Below, one piece after another: positions 1 to 8,948 of a stretch of DNA of 64,000 nucleotides. The DNA comes from Ancylobacter moscoviensis (lineage in GTDB: Bacteria > Pseudomonadota > Alphaproteobacteria > Rhizobiales > Xanthobacteraceae). Made by a program: the position numbers and the translations under genes. The notes beneath the pieces were generated by a model that worked only from the letters and a program-made list of their open reading frames with translations, searched no databases and had not been told where the DNA came from. How positions within the stretch are numbered: position 1 is the first letter of the stretch; each line of letters begins with the position of its first letter. The DNA is taken from positions 310,001 through 374,000 of the forward strand of contig NZ_VMBP01000005.1 of the NCBI RefSeq assembly GCF_007559435.1, read 5' to 3'.

Positions 1-369
1 GTCGCGGTCGCGCGCGTAGTGGCGGGCGAGCGGGAACGGCGGCAGCCAGGACTCGCGCCGCACGGTCCAGAGCTCGTAGGTCGGCGTCAGCTGGTCGGGA
101 GCATCCAGCGATCCGAGGTTCACCTCGATCTCGTCTCCGGTGCGTCCGAACACCGACGATCCGCAGCGGGGGCAGAAGAAGCGCCCGGCATAGTCGCGTG
201 TCTCGCCGTCGATCGTCACCGCGTCCTGCGGGAACACCGCCGAGGCGTGGAAAAGCGCGCCGTGATGCTTGCGGCAGTCGAGGCAGTGGCACAGCCCGAC
301 CCGGTAGGGGCGCCCCGTCGCCACGAGCCGGACGCTGCCGCACAGGCAGCCACCCATGAACCGGTCCAT
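1..369 (-). CDS. GFA/CENP-V family protein (C-terminus missing)
   Basis: Reading in from 369, the first 123 codons are open to the window edge, so the C-terminus lies outside. Cysteine motifs typical of the GFA zinc-binding fold are visible: GGCLCGSV near residues 6-13, LCHCLDCRKHH near residues 31-41, and a CPRCGS pair further on. Families with this fold include glutathione-dependent formaldehyde-activating enzyme and many uncharacterised zinc proteins. The ATG at 369 has a strong ribosome-binding site (GGGAGGAGG) about six bases upstream; an in-frame ATG at 357 is less likely. It lies 126 bp downstream of folD on the same strand. A formaldehyde-handling role would suit the one-carbon context, but the family name alone does not prove it. 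Confidence 0.85.
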   Translation of the reverse strand, partial: MDRFMGGCLCGSVRLVATGRPYRVGLCHCLDCRKHHGALFHASAVFPQDAVTIDGETRDYAGRFFCPRCGSSVFGRTGDEIEVNLGSLDAPDQLTPTYELWTVRRESWLPPFPLARHYARDRD

Positions 370-494
370 GCTGCGCCTCCTCCCAAAAGCGCGCGGCGCC
401 AGCATCCGCCTCGACGCGAGGGGGCGATGACGCCGCGTGTGACTGGACTAGGTAGCGCCCGCCGCCCCGCGCTTCAACGCGGCGGCGGAAGGGT

Positions 495-1367
495 TCACGC
501 GCCGAGCTGCCGCCGCGCCGCCGTCAGCGTGTTCTGCAGCAGGCAGGCGATGGTCATCGGGCCGACGCCGCCCGGCACCGGCGTGATGGCGCCGGCGATG
601 CCCTGCGCCTCGTCGAAGGCCACGTCGCCGACGAGCCGCGTGCCGCCACCCGGCTTGTCGACCCGGTTGATGCCGACGTCGATCACCGTGGCGCCGGGCT
701 TGATCCACGCGCCGCGGATCATCTCCGGCCGGCCCACCGCGCCGATGAGGATGTCGGCGCGCCGGCAGACCTCGGGCAGGTCGCGGGTGCGCGAATGGGC
801 GATGGTGACGGTGCAGTCCTCGCGCAGCAGCAGCTGGGCGAGCGGCTTGCCGACGATGTTGGAGCGGCCGACGACGACCGCCTCCAGCCCGCTCAGCGAG
901 CCCAGCCGGTCCTTCAGCAGCATCACGCAGCCGAGCGGCGTGCAGGGCACCAGCGCGTCGAGCCCGACCGCCAGCCGGCCGGCATTCACCACGTGGAAGC
1001 CGTCCACGTCCTTGGCGGGGTCGATGGTGGCGAGCACCGCCTGCGCGTCGATATGGCCGGGCAGGGGAAGCTGCACGAGGATGCCGTGCACGTCCTTCTC
1101 GGCGTTGAGCGCGGCGATCAGCGCCAGCAATTCGGCCTGCGTCGTCGTGGCCGGCAGCTTGTGCTCGATGGAGGCCATTCCGGCCTCGACCGTCTGCTTG
1201 CCCTTGTTGCGCACATAGACCGCGCTCGCGGGATCCTCGCCCACGAGCACCACCGCGAGCCCCGGCGTCACGCCGGTCGCGGCGTGGAACGCGGTGACGT
1301 CGCTGGCCACGCGCTTGCGCAGCCCTTCGGCAAAGGCCTTGCCGTCGATCAGGCGGGTCTCGACCAT
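495..1367 (-). CDS. folD: Bifunctional methylenetetrahydrofolate dehydrogenase / methenyltetrahydrofolate cyclohydrolase FolD
   Basis: Cytosolic enzyme that interconverts 5,10-methylene-, 5,10-methenyl- and 10-formyl-THF with NADP. The 290-residue length is normal. Visible signatures are the substrate-binding YVRNKGK segment with the conserved Tyr and Lys, the KDVDGF motif, the nucleotide-binding loop [11 protein letters not shown], and PGGVGPMT near the C-terminus. The ATG at 1367 follows a GAGGAGG ribosome-binding site that overlaps the purU stop codon, so translation of the two genes is probably coupled. It lies at the end of the sarcosine oxidase operon, where it would take over the methylene-THF made by SoxBDAG. 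No oddities are seen. Confidence 0.97.
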   Translation of the reverse strand: MVETRLIDGKAFAEGLRKRVASDVTAFHAATGVTPGLAVVLVGEDPASAVYVRNKGKQTVEAGMASIEHKLPATTTQAELLALIAALNAEKDVHGILVQLPLPGHIDAQAVLATIDPAKDVDGFHVVNAGRLAVGLDALVPCTPLGCVMLLKDRLGSLSGLEAVVVGRSNIVGKPLAQLLLREDCTVTIAHSRTRDLPEVCRRADILIGAVGRPEMIRGAWIKPGATVIDVGINRVDKPGGGTRLVGDVAFDEAQGIAGAITPVPGGVGPMTIACLLQNTLTAARRQLGA

Positions 1368-1377
1368 CGGAGCCTCC

Positions 1378-2247
1378 TCAGTCGCGGAACACGACGGTCT
1401 TGCGGCCGTTCATCACCACCCGGTCGTCGAGGTGCCAGGCGAGTGCCCGGGCCAGCACGCGGCGCTCGATGTCGCGCCCCTTGCGCACGAGGTCCTCGGC
1501 GGTGTCCTGATGGGTGATGCGCTCCACGTCCTGCTCGATGATCGGGCCTTCGTCGAGGTCGGAGGTGACGTAATGGGCGGTGGCGCCGATCAGCTTCACC
1601 CCGCGCTCATGCGCCTGGTGGTAGGGCTTGGCGCCCTTGAAGCCGGGCAGGAAGGAGTGGTGGATGTTGATGCAGCGCCCGGAAAGCTTGGCCGAGAGCC
1701 CGTCGGAGAGCACCTGCATGTAGCGGGCGAGCACGGCCACCTCGGCGCCGCTCTTCTGGAACAGCTCCCACACCTGGGCTTCCTGCTCCATCTTGGTCGC
1801 CTTGGTGATCGGCAGGTAGTGAAACGGGATGTCGCCGAAATCGAGATGGGCGTAGGTCTCGCGCGGATAGTTGGCGACGATGGCGACGATCTCCATCGGG
1901 ATCTCGCCGATGCGCCAGCGGTAGAGCAGGTCGGCGAGGCAGTGGTCGAACTTGGAGACCAGCAGCATCACCCGGCGCTTCTGGCTGCGCGGGCGCAGGC
2001 GCCAGTTGAGCGAGAACTTATCGGCCACGTCCGCGAACTCGGCCTTCAGCGCCTCCAGCGAGTCCGAGCCCGCCTCGCGGTCGAACATCACCCGCATGAA
2101 GAAGCGGCCGCTCTCGGTGTCGTCGAACTGCTGCGCCTCCAGGATGTTGCCGCCATGCTCGAACAGGAAGCTGGCCACCGCGGCGACGATGCCCGGACGG
2201 TCGGGGCAGGAGAAGGTGAGGACGTAGGGTTGGGTGCTCTCGGTCAT
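1378..2247 (-). CDS. purU: Formyltetrahydrofolate deformylase PurU
   Basis: Hydrolyses 10-formyl-THF to formate and THF, balancing the one-carbon pool. The protein is 289 residues. An N-terminal ACT domain (about residues 6-85, starting [13 protein letters not shown]) is followed by a formyltransferase domain with the [11 protein letters not shown] segment that carries the conserved active-site histidine, and a GATAHYV motif. I chose the ATG at 2247 because the PurU family begins at the ACT strand; the open frame extends 11 codons further but those are not conserved-looking. It sits between soxG (about 110 bp upstream) and folD (10 bp downstream). This soxBDAG-purU-folD arrangement is a recurring one-carbon operon in alphaproteobacteria. 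Confidence 0.96.
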   Translation of the reverse strand: MTESTQPYVLTFSCPDRPGIVAAVASFLFEHGGNILEAQQFDDTESGRFFMRVMFDREAGSDSLEALKAEFADVADKFSLNWRLRPRSQKRRVMLLVSKFDHCLADLLYRWRIGEIPMEIVAIVANYPRETYAHLDFGDIPFHYLPITKATKMEQEAQVWELFQKSGAEVAVLARYMQVLSDGLSAKLSGRCINIHHSFLPGFKGAKPYHQAHERGVKLIGATAHYVTSDLDEGPIIEQDVERITHQDTAEDLVRKGRDIERRVLARALAWHLDDRVVMNGRKTVVFRD

Positions 2248-2355
2248 GGATCTGTCTCGTCGAAACGCCGGCGGCGGCAAGGGCGATGGTGATGCGCGCG
2301 CCGGGCGGGTTTTAGGGGAGATGAGGTGTTCGTGGAAGCGCGCGACGCGCCGCCG

Positions 2356-2994
2356 TCAACCTCGGCCGCCGGAACCTTGGTTTTCGAGACGCAGGCCGTA
2401 TTCGGCACCGCTGGCGATCAGGAAGCGGGTGAAGGCCGCCTCCAGGCTGCGGGCGACGAGCAGCCGGTAGGAAGTTTCGCCCGTCCGCCACAGCGTCACG
2501 CCGATATGCGCGATCACCGTGGTCGCGGCATCGCCGACGCGGAAGACGAGCGGGTCGAGGTCGACCAGCGCGCCCTTGGCGAGAAGGTCGGGAACGCGGG
2601 GGCCGGAAAGGTCGAAGGTCACATAGCCGTCGCCCTGCTCGGTCACGGCCGCCTCGGTGCCGAGCACCGCGCGCAGCGTGCCGGCGAGGTCGGGCTCGCT
2701 GCGCGACAGCACGAGGAAGCGTCCCGGCGCGGTGCCGACGACGGTGGTGCCGCCCTCGATCGCCGCGTGCGGCCGGTCGGCCAGCTCGACGCCGAGCGCG
2801 CGGCGCAGGCGTTCGACCACGCTCGCCGCGTGGCCCTGCCGGGCGACGGCCAGCGCGATGAAGGGCTCCTCGGCGGTGGACACGCCCACGCCGGGCTCGC
2901 CCGCCGCGCCATAGGCGCCGGCAGGCGGCACGCGGTCGAAGGCGATGCCGGCAAGCGGATCGTGAAGCGGGTCATGAGACGAACGGTCAGCCAC
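2356..2994 (-). CDS. soxG: Sarcosine oxidase gamma subunit SoxG
   Basis: Small subunit of the heterotetrameric (alpha-beta-gamma-delta) sarcosine oxidase. It is 212 residues, normal for SoxG. It has a GcvT-like C-terminal half, and the PGRFLVLS and VTFDLSGPR segments are consistent with the family. The start is a GTG at 2994; the first eight bases overlap the 3' end of soxA, so translation is probably coupled to soxA. The family is poorly conserved in sequence, so the assignment rests partly on position within soxBDAG. Confidence 0.9.
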   Translation of the reverse strand: MADRSSHDPLHDPLAGIAFDRVPPAGAYGAAGEPGVGVSTAEEPFIALAVARQGHAASVVERLRRALGVELADRPHAAIEGGTTVVGTAPGRFLVLSRSEPDLAGTLRAVLGTEAAVTEQGDGYVTFDLSGPRVPDLLAKGALVDLDPLVFRVGDAATTVIAHIGVTLWRTGETSYRLLVARSLEAAFTRFLIASGAEYGLRLENQGSGGRG

Positions 2995-5965
2995 GCAGAC
3001 GCTCCCCTTCCGGATCGATGAAGCCGGGCGCGCAGACTTCTACCTCGAATTCCTCGCCGCGAACCGGGTCATAGGCGCGCACCCGCTCGCCGATCCGCTC
3101 CGGCCCGCGCACCAGCAGGCCGAGGCCGATCCAGTGGCCCAGATGCGGCGAATAGGCGACGGAGGTCATGTAGCCCTCGTCATTGGCCGTCTCCGGCTTC
3201 GCGCCGAGCGACAGGAAATGCGCCCCCGCCCGCAGACGGCGCGCGCGCTCCACCGGCCGGAAGCCGACGAAGCCCGGCCGCGCCGGATCGACGAGGCCGG
3301 GACGGCCGGCCATGACGCGGCCGATATAGTCCTTCTTGGTCGAGGCCATCCGGCCGAGGCCGAGGTCGCGCGCCGCGGTCTGGCCGGACAATTCGTTGCC
3401 GGAGACATGGCCCTTCTCGATGCGCATCACGCCGAGCGCCTCGGTGCCGTAGGGAGTGATGCCGAATTCCTCGCCGGCCGCCATCAACGCCTCGGCCAGC
3501 GCGGCGCCATGGCGGGCGGGCACCGCGATCTCGTAGCCGAGCTCGCCGGAGAAGGAGAGGCGGAAGAGCCGCGCCTTCACCCCGCCCATCACCCGGCCCT
3601 CGACGGCGCCTATGAAGGGCAGCCCCTCATTGGAGACGTCGACGTCCGCGTCGACCACGCGCGCCAGCACCTCGCGCGAACGCGGGCCGGCGATGGCGAT
3701 CTGCGCCCATTGCTCGGAAATCGAGGCGATGGCGACGTCGAGCTCCGGCCACAGCACCTGCAGGCAGAATTCGAGGTGCTGGTAGACCTTGGCGGCGTTG
3801 GCGGTGGTCGTCGTCATCACGTAGTGCTCGGGGCCGAGCCGCGCCGTGGTGCCGTCGTCCATCACCATGCCGTCCTCGCGCAGCATCACGCCGTAGCGCG
3901 CCTTGCCCACCGCGAGGGCCGAAAAGCCGTTGATGTAGACGCGGTCGAGGAAGCTCCCGGCGTCCGGCCCCTGAAGGTCGATCTTGCCGAAGGTCGAGAC
4001 GTCGATCAGCCCGACGGAGGAGCGCACCGCCGTCACCTCGCGCGTCACCGTCTCCAGCCAGTCCTTTTCGCCCTTGCGCGGGAAATACTGCGCGCGCAGC
4101 CACGCCCCGGTCTCGACGAACACCGCGCCCTGCCGCGCCGCCCATTCATGGGTGGGGGTGAGGCGGACGGGGCGGAAATCCTTGCCGCGATGATGCCCGG
4201 CCAGCGCACCCAGCGAGACGGGCGTGTAGGGCGGGCGGAAGATCGTCGTGCCGGTCTCGGGGATCGAGGCGCCGGTGAGGCTCGCCATGATGGCGAGGCC
4301 GGTGACGTTGGAGGTGCGGCCCTGGTCGGTCGCCATGCCCAGCGTCGTGTAGCGCTTGAGATGCTCGACCGAACGGAAGCCCTCCTTGTGGGCGATACCG
4401 ACATCCTTGGCGGTGACGTCGTTCTGCAGGTCGACGAAGGCCGCGCCCTTCGAATCCGCGACATGCCAGAAGGGCTGGAGCGCGAACGCCTCGTCCTCCA
4501 CCGCCGGCACGTCGAGCGGCGGCACCGGGAAGCCGAGCGCCTCGGCGGCCTCCGCGCCCTGCGCCGCGCCCTCGCGCAGCGCTGCGCCGAGGCCGAAGCT
4601 GCCATTGGCGGCGCCGGCGACGGTGAGCCCGGCCGGGGAGGCGCCCGGCACGAAGGCGGCGATGGCCTCGTTCCACACCGGCCTGCCGCCATGGTGGCAG
4701 GTCAGGTGCACGGCCGGCGACCAGCCGCCGGAGACCGCCAGCGTATCGACGACGAGCTGCTCGCGGCCGCGCGGCGTGGCGACGTCGACCGTGCGCAGCT
4801 TGCGTCCCTGCGTGGCGATGACGCGCGAGCCGGCGAGCACGCGGATGTCGCGCGCGCGGGCCGCCTCGACGAGGGCGGGGGAAACCTCCTCGCGCACGTC
4901 GATGATGGCCTCGACGCGCGCGCCCGCCTCGCTGGCCGCCAGCATGCCGCGCCAGGCGTCGTCATTGTTGGCGAAGAGCGCGATGTGCCGGCCCGGCAGC
5001 ACCGCGTGGCGCTGCACATAGGTGCCGACCGCGCCGGCCAGCATCACGCCGGGCCGGTCGTTGCCGCCGAACACGATGGGCCGTTCGGTGGCGCCGGCGG
5101 CGAGCACGGCGCGCCGGGCGATGATCCGCCACAGCCGCTGGCGCGGCTGGAAGGGCGCCGGCACGGGCAGGTGGTCGCCCACCCGCTCCAGCGCGCCATA
5201 GGTGCCGCTGTCATAGGCGCCGAACACGGTGGTGCGCGTCATCAACCGCACATTGGGCAGGCTCGCCAGCTCCGCCGCGACATGCGCGGCATAGGCGGCA
5301 CCGGCCCGTCCGTGCACCTCCCGCCGCTCGGCGTTGAGCCGGCCGCCGGGCAGGAAGTCCTCGTCGGCGAGGATCACGCGGGCGCCGGTGCGCCCGGCCG
5401 CCAGCGCCGCCATCAGGCCCGCCGGGCCGGCGCCGATCACCAGCACGTCGCAGAAGGCGGTGGCCTTCTCGTAATGGTCGGGGTCGGCCTCCTCGGCGGC
5501 GCGGCCGAGGCCGGCGGCGCGGCGGATGAACGGTTCGTAGAGCTTCTCCCAGAAGCTCGCCGGCCACATGAAGGTCTTGTAGTAGAAGCCGGCACCGAGG
5601 AAGGGCGACAGAAAGCGGTTCACGCTCAGCACGTCGAGGCCGAGCGAGGGCCAGCGGTTCTGGCTGGTCGCCTCCAGCCCGTCGAACAGCTCGACCACGG
5701 TGGCGCGGGTGTTCGGCTCGCGACGCGCGCCGGAGCGCAGCTCGACGAGGGCGTTGGGCTCCTCCGCGCCGGCCGAGAAGATCCCGCGCGGGCGGTGATA
5801 CTTGAACGAGCGGCCGACGAGGCGCACGCCGTTCGCCAGCAGCGCCGAGGCCAGCGTGTCGCCGGCATAGCCCCGGTAGCTGTGGCCGTCGAAGCGGAAG
5901 GAGAGGGGCGCGGCGCGGTCGATCAGGCCGCCGCTCGCCAGCCGGTTCTTGTCGGGGCGGCTCAT
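2987..5965 (-). CDS. soxA: Sarcosine oxidase alpha subunit SoxA
   Basis: Large subunit (992 residues) of heterotetrameric sarcosine oxidase, which demethylates sarcosine to glycine with release of hydrogen peroxide and transfer of the methyl carbon to THF. Visible order: an N-terminal ferredoxin-like fold domain (residues about 15-100, with the SFKYHRPRGI motif), a pyridine-nucleotide-disulphide oxidoreductase domain with the dinucleotide loop VLVIGAGPAGLMAA, and a C-terminal GcvT-like aminomethyltransferase domain (roughly residues 600-980) that binds folate. The ATG at 5965 was chosen over an 88-codon upstream extension because it starts the recognisable N-terminus and overlaps the soxD stop by four bases (ATGA). 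It is an enzyme of sarcosine, choline and glycine-betaine degradation. Confidence 0.97.
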   Translation of the reverse strand: MSRPDKNRLASGGLIDRAAPLSFRFDGHSYRGYAGDTLASALLANGVRLVGRSFKYHRPRGIFSAGAEEPNALVELRSGARREPNTRATVVELFDGLEATSQNRWPSLGLDVLSVNRFLSPFLGAGFYYKTFMWPASFWEKLYEPFIRRAAGLGRAAEEADPDHYEKATAFCDVLVIGAGPAGLMAALAAGRTGARVILADEDFLPGGRLNAERREVHGRAGAAYAAHVAAELASLPNVRLMTRTTVFGAYDSGTYGALERVGDHLPVPAPFQPRQRLWRIIARRAVLAAGATERPIVFGGNDRPGVMLAGAVGTYVQRHAVLPGRHIALFANNDDAWRGMLAASEAGARVEAIIDVREEVSPALVEAARARDIRVLAGSRVIATQGRKLRTVDVATPRGREQLVVDTLAVSGGWSPAVHLTCHHGGRPVWNEAIAAFVPGASPAGLTVAGAANGSFGLGAALREGAAQGAEAAEALGFPVPPLDVPAVEDEAFALQPFWHVADSKGAAFVDLQNDVTAKDVGIAHKEGFRSVEHLKRYTTLGMATDQGRTSNVTGLAIMASLTGASIPETGTTIFRPPYTPVSLGALAGHHRGKDFRPVRLTPTHEWAARQGAVFVETGAWLRAQYFPRKGEKDWLETVTREVTAVRSSVGLIDVSTFGKIDLQGPDAGSFLDRVYINGFSALAVGKARYGVMLREDGMVMDDGTTARLGPEHYVMTTTTANAAKVYQHLEFCLQVLWPELDVAIASISEQWAQIAIAGPRSREVLARVVDADVDVSNEGLPFIGAVEGRVMGGVKARLFRLSFSGELGYEIAVPARHGAALAEALMAAGEEFGITPYGTEALGVMRIEKGHVSGNELSGQTAARDLGLGRMASTKKDYIGRVMAGRPGLVDPARPGFVGFRPVERARRLRAGAHFLSLGAKPETANDEGYMTSVAYSPHLGHWIGLGLLVRGPERIGERVRAYDPVRGEEFEVEVCAPGFIDPEGERLRG

Positions 5966-6249
5966 GCGGCGTCTCCCGGCTCGCGGGCGAGGCTGGCGCC
6001 GGCGATGGCGTGGTTGCGGGTGTCGCGCGTCACGCGCACCCACTGGCGGCAGCCATTGGCGTGGTACCACCATTCGCGGTGCGCCCCGGCCGGGTTGTCG
6101 CGCAGATAGACGTAGTCGTGGAAGCGGTCGGCGAGCGCGGAGTCCTGCGCGTCCACCGCCGCCGGGTCGGGCCGCACCAGCGTGGCGTCGCCGAGATAGC
6201 TGAACTCGTGGGCGTCGCGCTCGCCGCAATAGGGGCAGGGGATACGCAT
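5962..6249 (-). CDS. soxD: Sarcosine oxidase delta subunit SoxD
   Basis: A 95-residue zinc-binding delta subunit. It begins MRIPCPYCGERD with the two zinc cysteines near the N-terminus, and carries the second part of the site later (HANGCRQW). HEFSYLGDA and EWWYHANGC are characteristic of SoxD. The start at 6249 excludes a 26-codon upstream extension that runs into a dispersed repeat. It overlaps soxA by four bases. The gap between soxB and soxD (175 bp) is occupied mostly by a palindromic repeat, unusual inside this otherwise tightly packed operon. Confidence 0.96.
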   Translation of the reverse strand: MRIPCPYCGERDAHEFSYLGDATLVRPDPAAVDAQDSALADRFHDYVYLRDNPAGAHREWWYHANGCRQWVRVTRDTRNHAIAGASLAREPGDAA

Positions 6250-6296
6250 CAGGTGCGGTCTCCGGGAAGAACGATCAACGCTGCCGGCAGAGCCAC

Positions 6297-6380
6297 CGTC
6301 ATGGCCGGGCTTGACCCGGCCATCCACGTATTCCTGCCGCGCCGAAGGCGTGGATGCCCGACCCTGGGCCGGGCATGACG
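6297..6380. repeat. REP-like inverted palindromic element, copy 1
   Basis: Two palindromic halves face each other. The left half reads CGTCATGGCCGGG, TTGA, then CCCGGCCATCCACG. The right half is its inverted relative, running CGTGGATGCCCG to GGGCATGACG. It lies between soxB and soxD within the operon. Related copies occur at 7762, 17125, 22888, 28274, 41391 and 46022. Confidence 0.85.
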
Positions 6381-6424
6381 CAGGACCCGGCAGGCAATGC
6401 CGGTGAGAGAGCGTGCGTGCGTCA

Positions 6425-7675
6425 TCAGTGCAGGTTCGGCTGCGCGCCGACTCCCTTCTCGTCGATGAGATGGCCGCTGCGGAAGCGGTCGAGCCGATAG
6501 GCGCCGGCGACCGCGTGCGGCTCGTCGCGGGCGATCAGGTGCGCGAAGCACCAGCCCGAGGCCGGCGTCGCCTTGAAGCCGCCATAGCACCAGCCGGCAT
6601 TGAGATAGAGGCCCGGCACCGGCGCCCGGTCGATGATCGGCGAGCCGTCCATCGACATGTCCATGATGCCGCCCCACATGCGCAGGAGCCGCAGCCGGCC
6701 GATGCGCGGCATCAGCGCCATGCCGCCCTCGGCGACATCCTCGATCACCGGCAGGTTGCCGCGCTGGGCGTAGGAATTGTACCCGTCGATATCGCCGCCG
6801 AAGACGAGCCCGCCCTTGTCGGACTGGCTGATGTAGAAATGCCCGGCGCCGAAGGTGATGACGCCGTCGATCACCGGCTTCAGCCCCTCCGAGACGAAGG
6901 CCTGCAACACGTGGCTCTCGATCGGCAGGCGCAGCCCGGCCTTTTCCGCCACGCGCGAGGAACTGCCCGCCACGGCGAGCGCGACCTTGCCGGCGCGGAT
7001 GGCGCCGCGCGTCGTCTCAACGCCGACGATGTTCCCGCCCTCGCGGAGGAAGCCCGTCACCTCGCAGTTCTGCACGATGTCGACGCCGAGCGTATCGGCC
7101 GCCCGCGCATAGCCCCACACCACCGCGTCGTGGCGGGCGGTGCCGGCGCGGTGTTGCAGCAGCCCGCCCTGGATCGGGAAGCGCGCATTGTCGAAGTCGA
7201 GGAACGGGTACATGGCCCGCACCTGCCGCTTGTCGAGCAGTTCGGAATCCGCCCCCGCCAGCCGCATCGCGTTGCCGCGCCGCGCATAGGCGTCGCGCTG
7301 GGCGTCGGAATGGTAGAGGTTCAGGATGCCGCGCTGGCTCACCATCGCGTTGTAGTTCAGCTCCTGCTCCAGCCCTTCCCAGAGCTTCATCGACCATTCG
7401 TAGAACGGCTCGTTGCCCGGCAGCAGGTAGTTGGAGCGGATGATGGTGGTGTTCCGCCCGGCGTTGCCGGAGCCGATATAGCCCTTCTCGATCACCGCCA
7501 CGTTGTGGATGCCGTGGACTTTGGCGAGATAGTAGGCGGTCGCCAGCCCGTGCCCGCCGCCGCCGACGATGACGACGTCATAGGAGGGCTTGGGCGCGGC
7601 GTCGCGCCAGGCGGGTTTCCAGTCGGACTGCCCGTTGAGGCCGTTGGCCAGGATGCTGAGGAAGGAATAGCGCAT
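6425..7675 (-). CDS. soxB: Sarcosine oxidase beta subunit SoxB
   Basis: FAD- and FMN-binding catalytic subunit of heterotetrameric sarcosine oxidase; 416 residues, normal length. The N-terminal DAO-type Rossmann loop is VVIVGGGGHGLATAYYL (about residues 34-50). The segment TARHDAVVWGYARAA contains H182, which by position matches the histidine that carries covalent FMN in characterised SoxB proteins (inferred from memory of the family). Near the C-terminus LNAGWCYGGFKATP is typical. It is the first gene of the operon and lies 202 bp from a divergent LysR gene, the likely regulator. Confidence 0.97.
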   Translation of the reverse strand: MRYSFLSILANGLNGQSDWKPAWRDAAPKPSYDVVIVGGGGHGLATAYYLAKVHGIHNVAVIEKGYIGSGNAGRNTTIIRSNYLLPGNEPFYEWSMKLWEGLEQELNYNAMVSQRGILNLYHSDAQRDAYARRGNAMRLAGADSELLDKRQVRAMYPFLDFDNARFPIQGGLLQHRAGTARHDAVVWGYARAADTLGVDIVQNCEVTGFLREGGNIVGVETTRGAIRAGKVALAVAGSSSRVAEKAGLRLPIESHVLQAFVSEGLKPVIDGVITFGAGHFYISQSDKGGLVFGGDIDGYNSYAQRGNLPVIEDVAEGGMALMPRIGRLRLLRMWGGIMDMSMDGSPIIDRAPVPGLYLNAGWCYGGFKATPASGWCFAHLIARDEPHAVAGAYRLDRFRSGHLIDEKGVGAQPNLH

Positions 7676-7711
7676 GAAGGGCTCGCTACCAGAGGCGGCT
7701 GTGAGCTATAG

Positions 7712-7731
7712 ATCAGAGCCGATCCGCTGAT
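7712..7731. promoter_or_regulatory. Candidate LysR operator in the soxB/lysR divergent region
   Basis: An interrupted inverted repeat, ATCAG-N10-CTGAT, sits in the 202-bp divergent region about 37 bp upstream of the soxB start. It is followed by an AT-rich stretch (TAATATAAGT at 7731-7740). The size and T-N11-A shape fit LysR-type binding sites. No binding evidence is available from sequence alone. Confidence 0.4.
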
Positions 7732-7761
7732 AATATAAGTTTTGTTTATATACGCCAGCGC

Positions 7762-7857
7762 CGTCGTGGCCGGGCTCGTCCCGGCCATCCACGCCTTCCG
7801 CCCGCATCGGGACGGGCTGTCCGGCAATGGCGCCGGGCATATGGCGCCGGGCATGAC
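7762..7857. repeat. REP-like element, copy 2 (degenerate right half)
   Basis: The left half is well preserved (CGTCGTGGCCGGG, CTCGT, CCCGGCCATCCACG). The right half is eroded and ends in GGGCATGACA. It lies between the candidate sox operator and the lysR start. Confidence 0.7.
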
Positions 7858-7877
7858 ATCGAACGGAACCGTGCTCC

Positions 7878-8843
7878 ATGGCCGATAGCCTTCCCTTCGA
7901 CCTGCGCGCGCTGGAGCTCTTCCTCGCCGTCTGCGACGCCGGCACCATGGCGCAGGCGGCGCGCCGGCTCGGGCTCACGCAGCCGGCTATCTCGCAGGCC
8001 ATCGCCGACATGGAGCGGCGCATGGGCATCGCCCTGTTCGACCGCAGCGCCCGTCCTCTGGCGCTCACCGCCGCCGGCGGCGCGCTGCGCCAGCGGGCGA
8101 GCGCGCTGCTGTCCGAGGCGCGACAGATCGCGCCGCTGCTGCGCGAGGCCGAGCATGCGCGGCTGCCGCTGCTGCGCGCCGGCCTCGTCGATTCGCTCTC
8201 GCGCGCCCTGCTGGCGCCGCTGGCGCGGGCGCTGGGCGAGAAGGCGGAGCAGGTCTCGCTGCTCTCTGGCCTCACCGCCTCGCATGCCGGCGCGCTGCTC
8301 ACCCGCCAGCTCGACCTGCTGGTCGGCGCCGACGATCTCGACGAGATCGAGGGGCTGGAGCGCTGGCCGCTGGTGACCGAGCCCTATGTGCTGCTGCTGC
8401 CCGCCGCCCTGCCGGCCCCGGCGCGGGTGGTCGATCTGGGGGAGCTGGCGCGGCACGTGCCGCTGGTGCGCTTCTCCGCCCGTTCCAAGACCGGCATGGA
8501 GGTGGAGCGGCATCTGCGCCGGCTGCGGCTCGACCTGCCGCGGCCGCTGGAGTTCGATACGCCCTATGGGGTGACGGCGGCGGTGGCGGAGGGGGCGGGC
8601 TTCGCCATCACCACGCCCCTGTGCCTCATGGAGGCCGGCATCCCGCTCGACGGCCTCGCCTGCCATCCGCTGCCCGGCCCCGGTCTGACGCGCCATCTGA
8701 CGCTGATCGCCCGCCGGCAGGAACTCGGCCGCCTGCCGCGCGAGGTCGCCGCCTTCTGCCGCGAACGGCTGGCGGCCCAGCGCCCGGCGCTCGCGGCGCT
8801 GGTCGGGGAGGGGCTGGCGGCGGGCTTCGTGGTGGAGCCGTGA
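7878..8843 (+). CDS. LysR-type transcriptional regulator, divergent from sox operon
   Basis: 321 residues with an N-terminal winged helix-turn-helix (about residues 8-66, including AARRLGLTQPAISQAIADME) and a C-terminal periplasmic-binding-protein-like effector domain. Divergent LysR genes usually regulate the neighbouring operon, so a role in controlling soxBDAG-purU-folD in response to sarcosine or a related metabolite is a reasonable inference. The sequence does not reveal the effector. The downstream gene is convergent (ketosynthase at 8949-10163). Confidence 0.9.
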   Translation: MADSLPFDLRALELFLAVCDAGTMAQAARRLGLTQPAISQAIADMERRMGIALFDRSARPLALTAAGGALRQRASALLSEARQIAPLLREAEHARLPLLRAGLVDSLSRALLAPLARALGEKAEQVSLLSGLTASHAGALLTRQLDLLVGADDLDEIEGLERWPLVTEPYVLLLPAALPAPARVVDLGELARHVPLVRFSARSKTGMEVERHLRRLRLDLPRPLEFDTPYGVTAAVAEGAGFAITTPLCLMEAGIPLDGLACHPLPGPGLTRHLTLIARRQELGRLPREVAAFCRERLAAQRPALAALVGEGLAAGFVVEP

Positions 8844-8857
8844 ACGGCTACGTCTCC

Positions 8858-8876
8858 CTCTCCCCGTTGGGGAGAG
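8858..8876. repeat. CTCTCCCC/GGGGAGAG palindrome between convergent genes
   Basis: Perfect 8-bp arms CTCTCCCC and GGGGAGAG around GTT, 15 bp after the lysR stop. No T-run follows on either strand, so it is better described as a member of a second dispersed palindrome family (also at 16455 and in 43831-43976) than as a classical terminator, although it could still stop transcription. Confidence 0.6.
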
Positions 8877-8948
8877 CGGCTCTGCGGCTTCGCAATCGTG
8901 TCCCGGCCCAACCGAGGCGAAGCCGAAGCGCCGAGCCGGGAAGCGACT

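Noticed and set aside
461..488. GC-rich hairpin after folD as terminator
   Set aside because: The stem has a bulge and no T-run on the minus strand; too weak to annotate.
3134..6109. Long reading frame on the plus strand opposite soxA
   Set aside because: It is an antisense frame created by high GC and codon bias. It is Arg/Ala/Gly/His-rich and lacks recognisable domains, while soxA on the other strand is clear.
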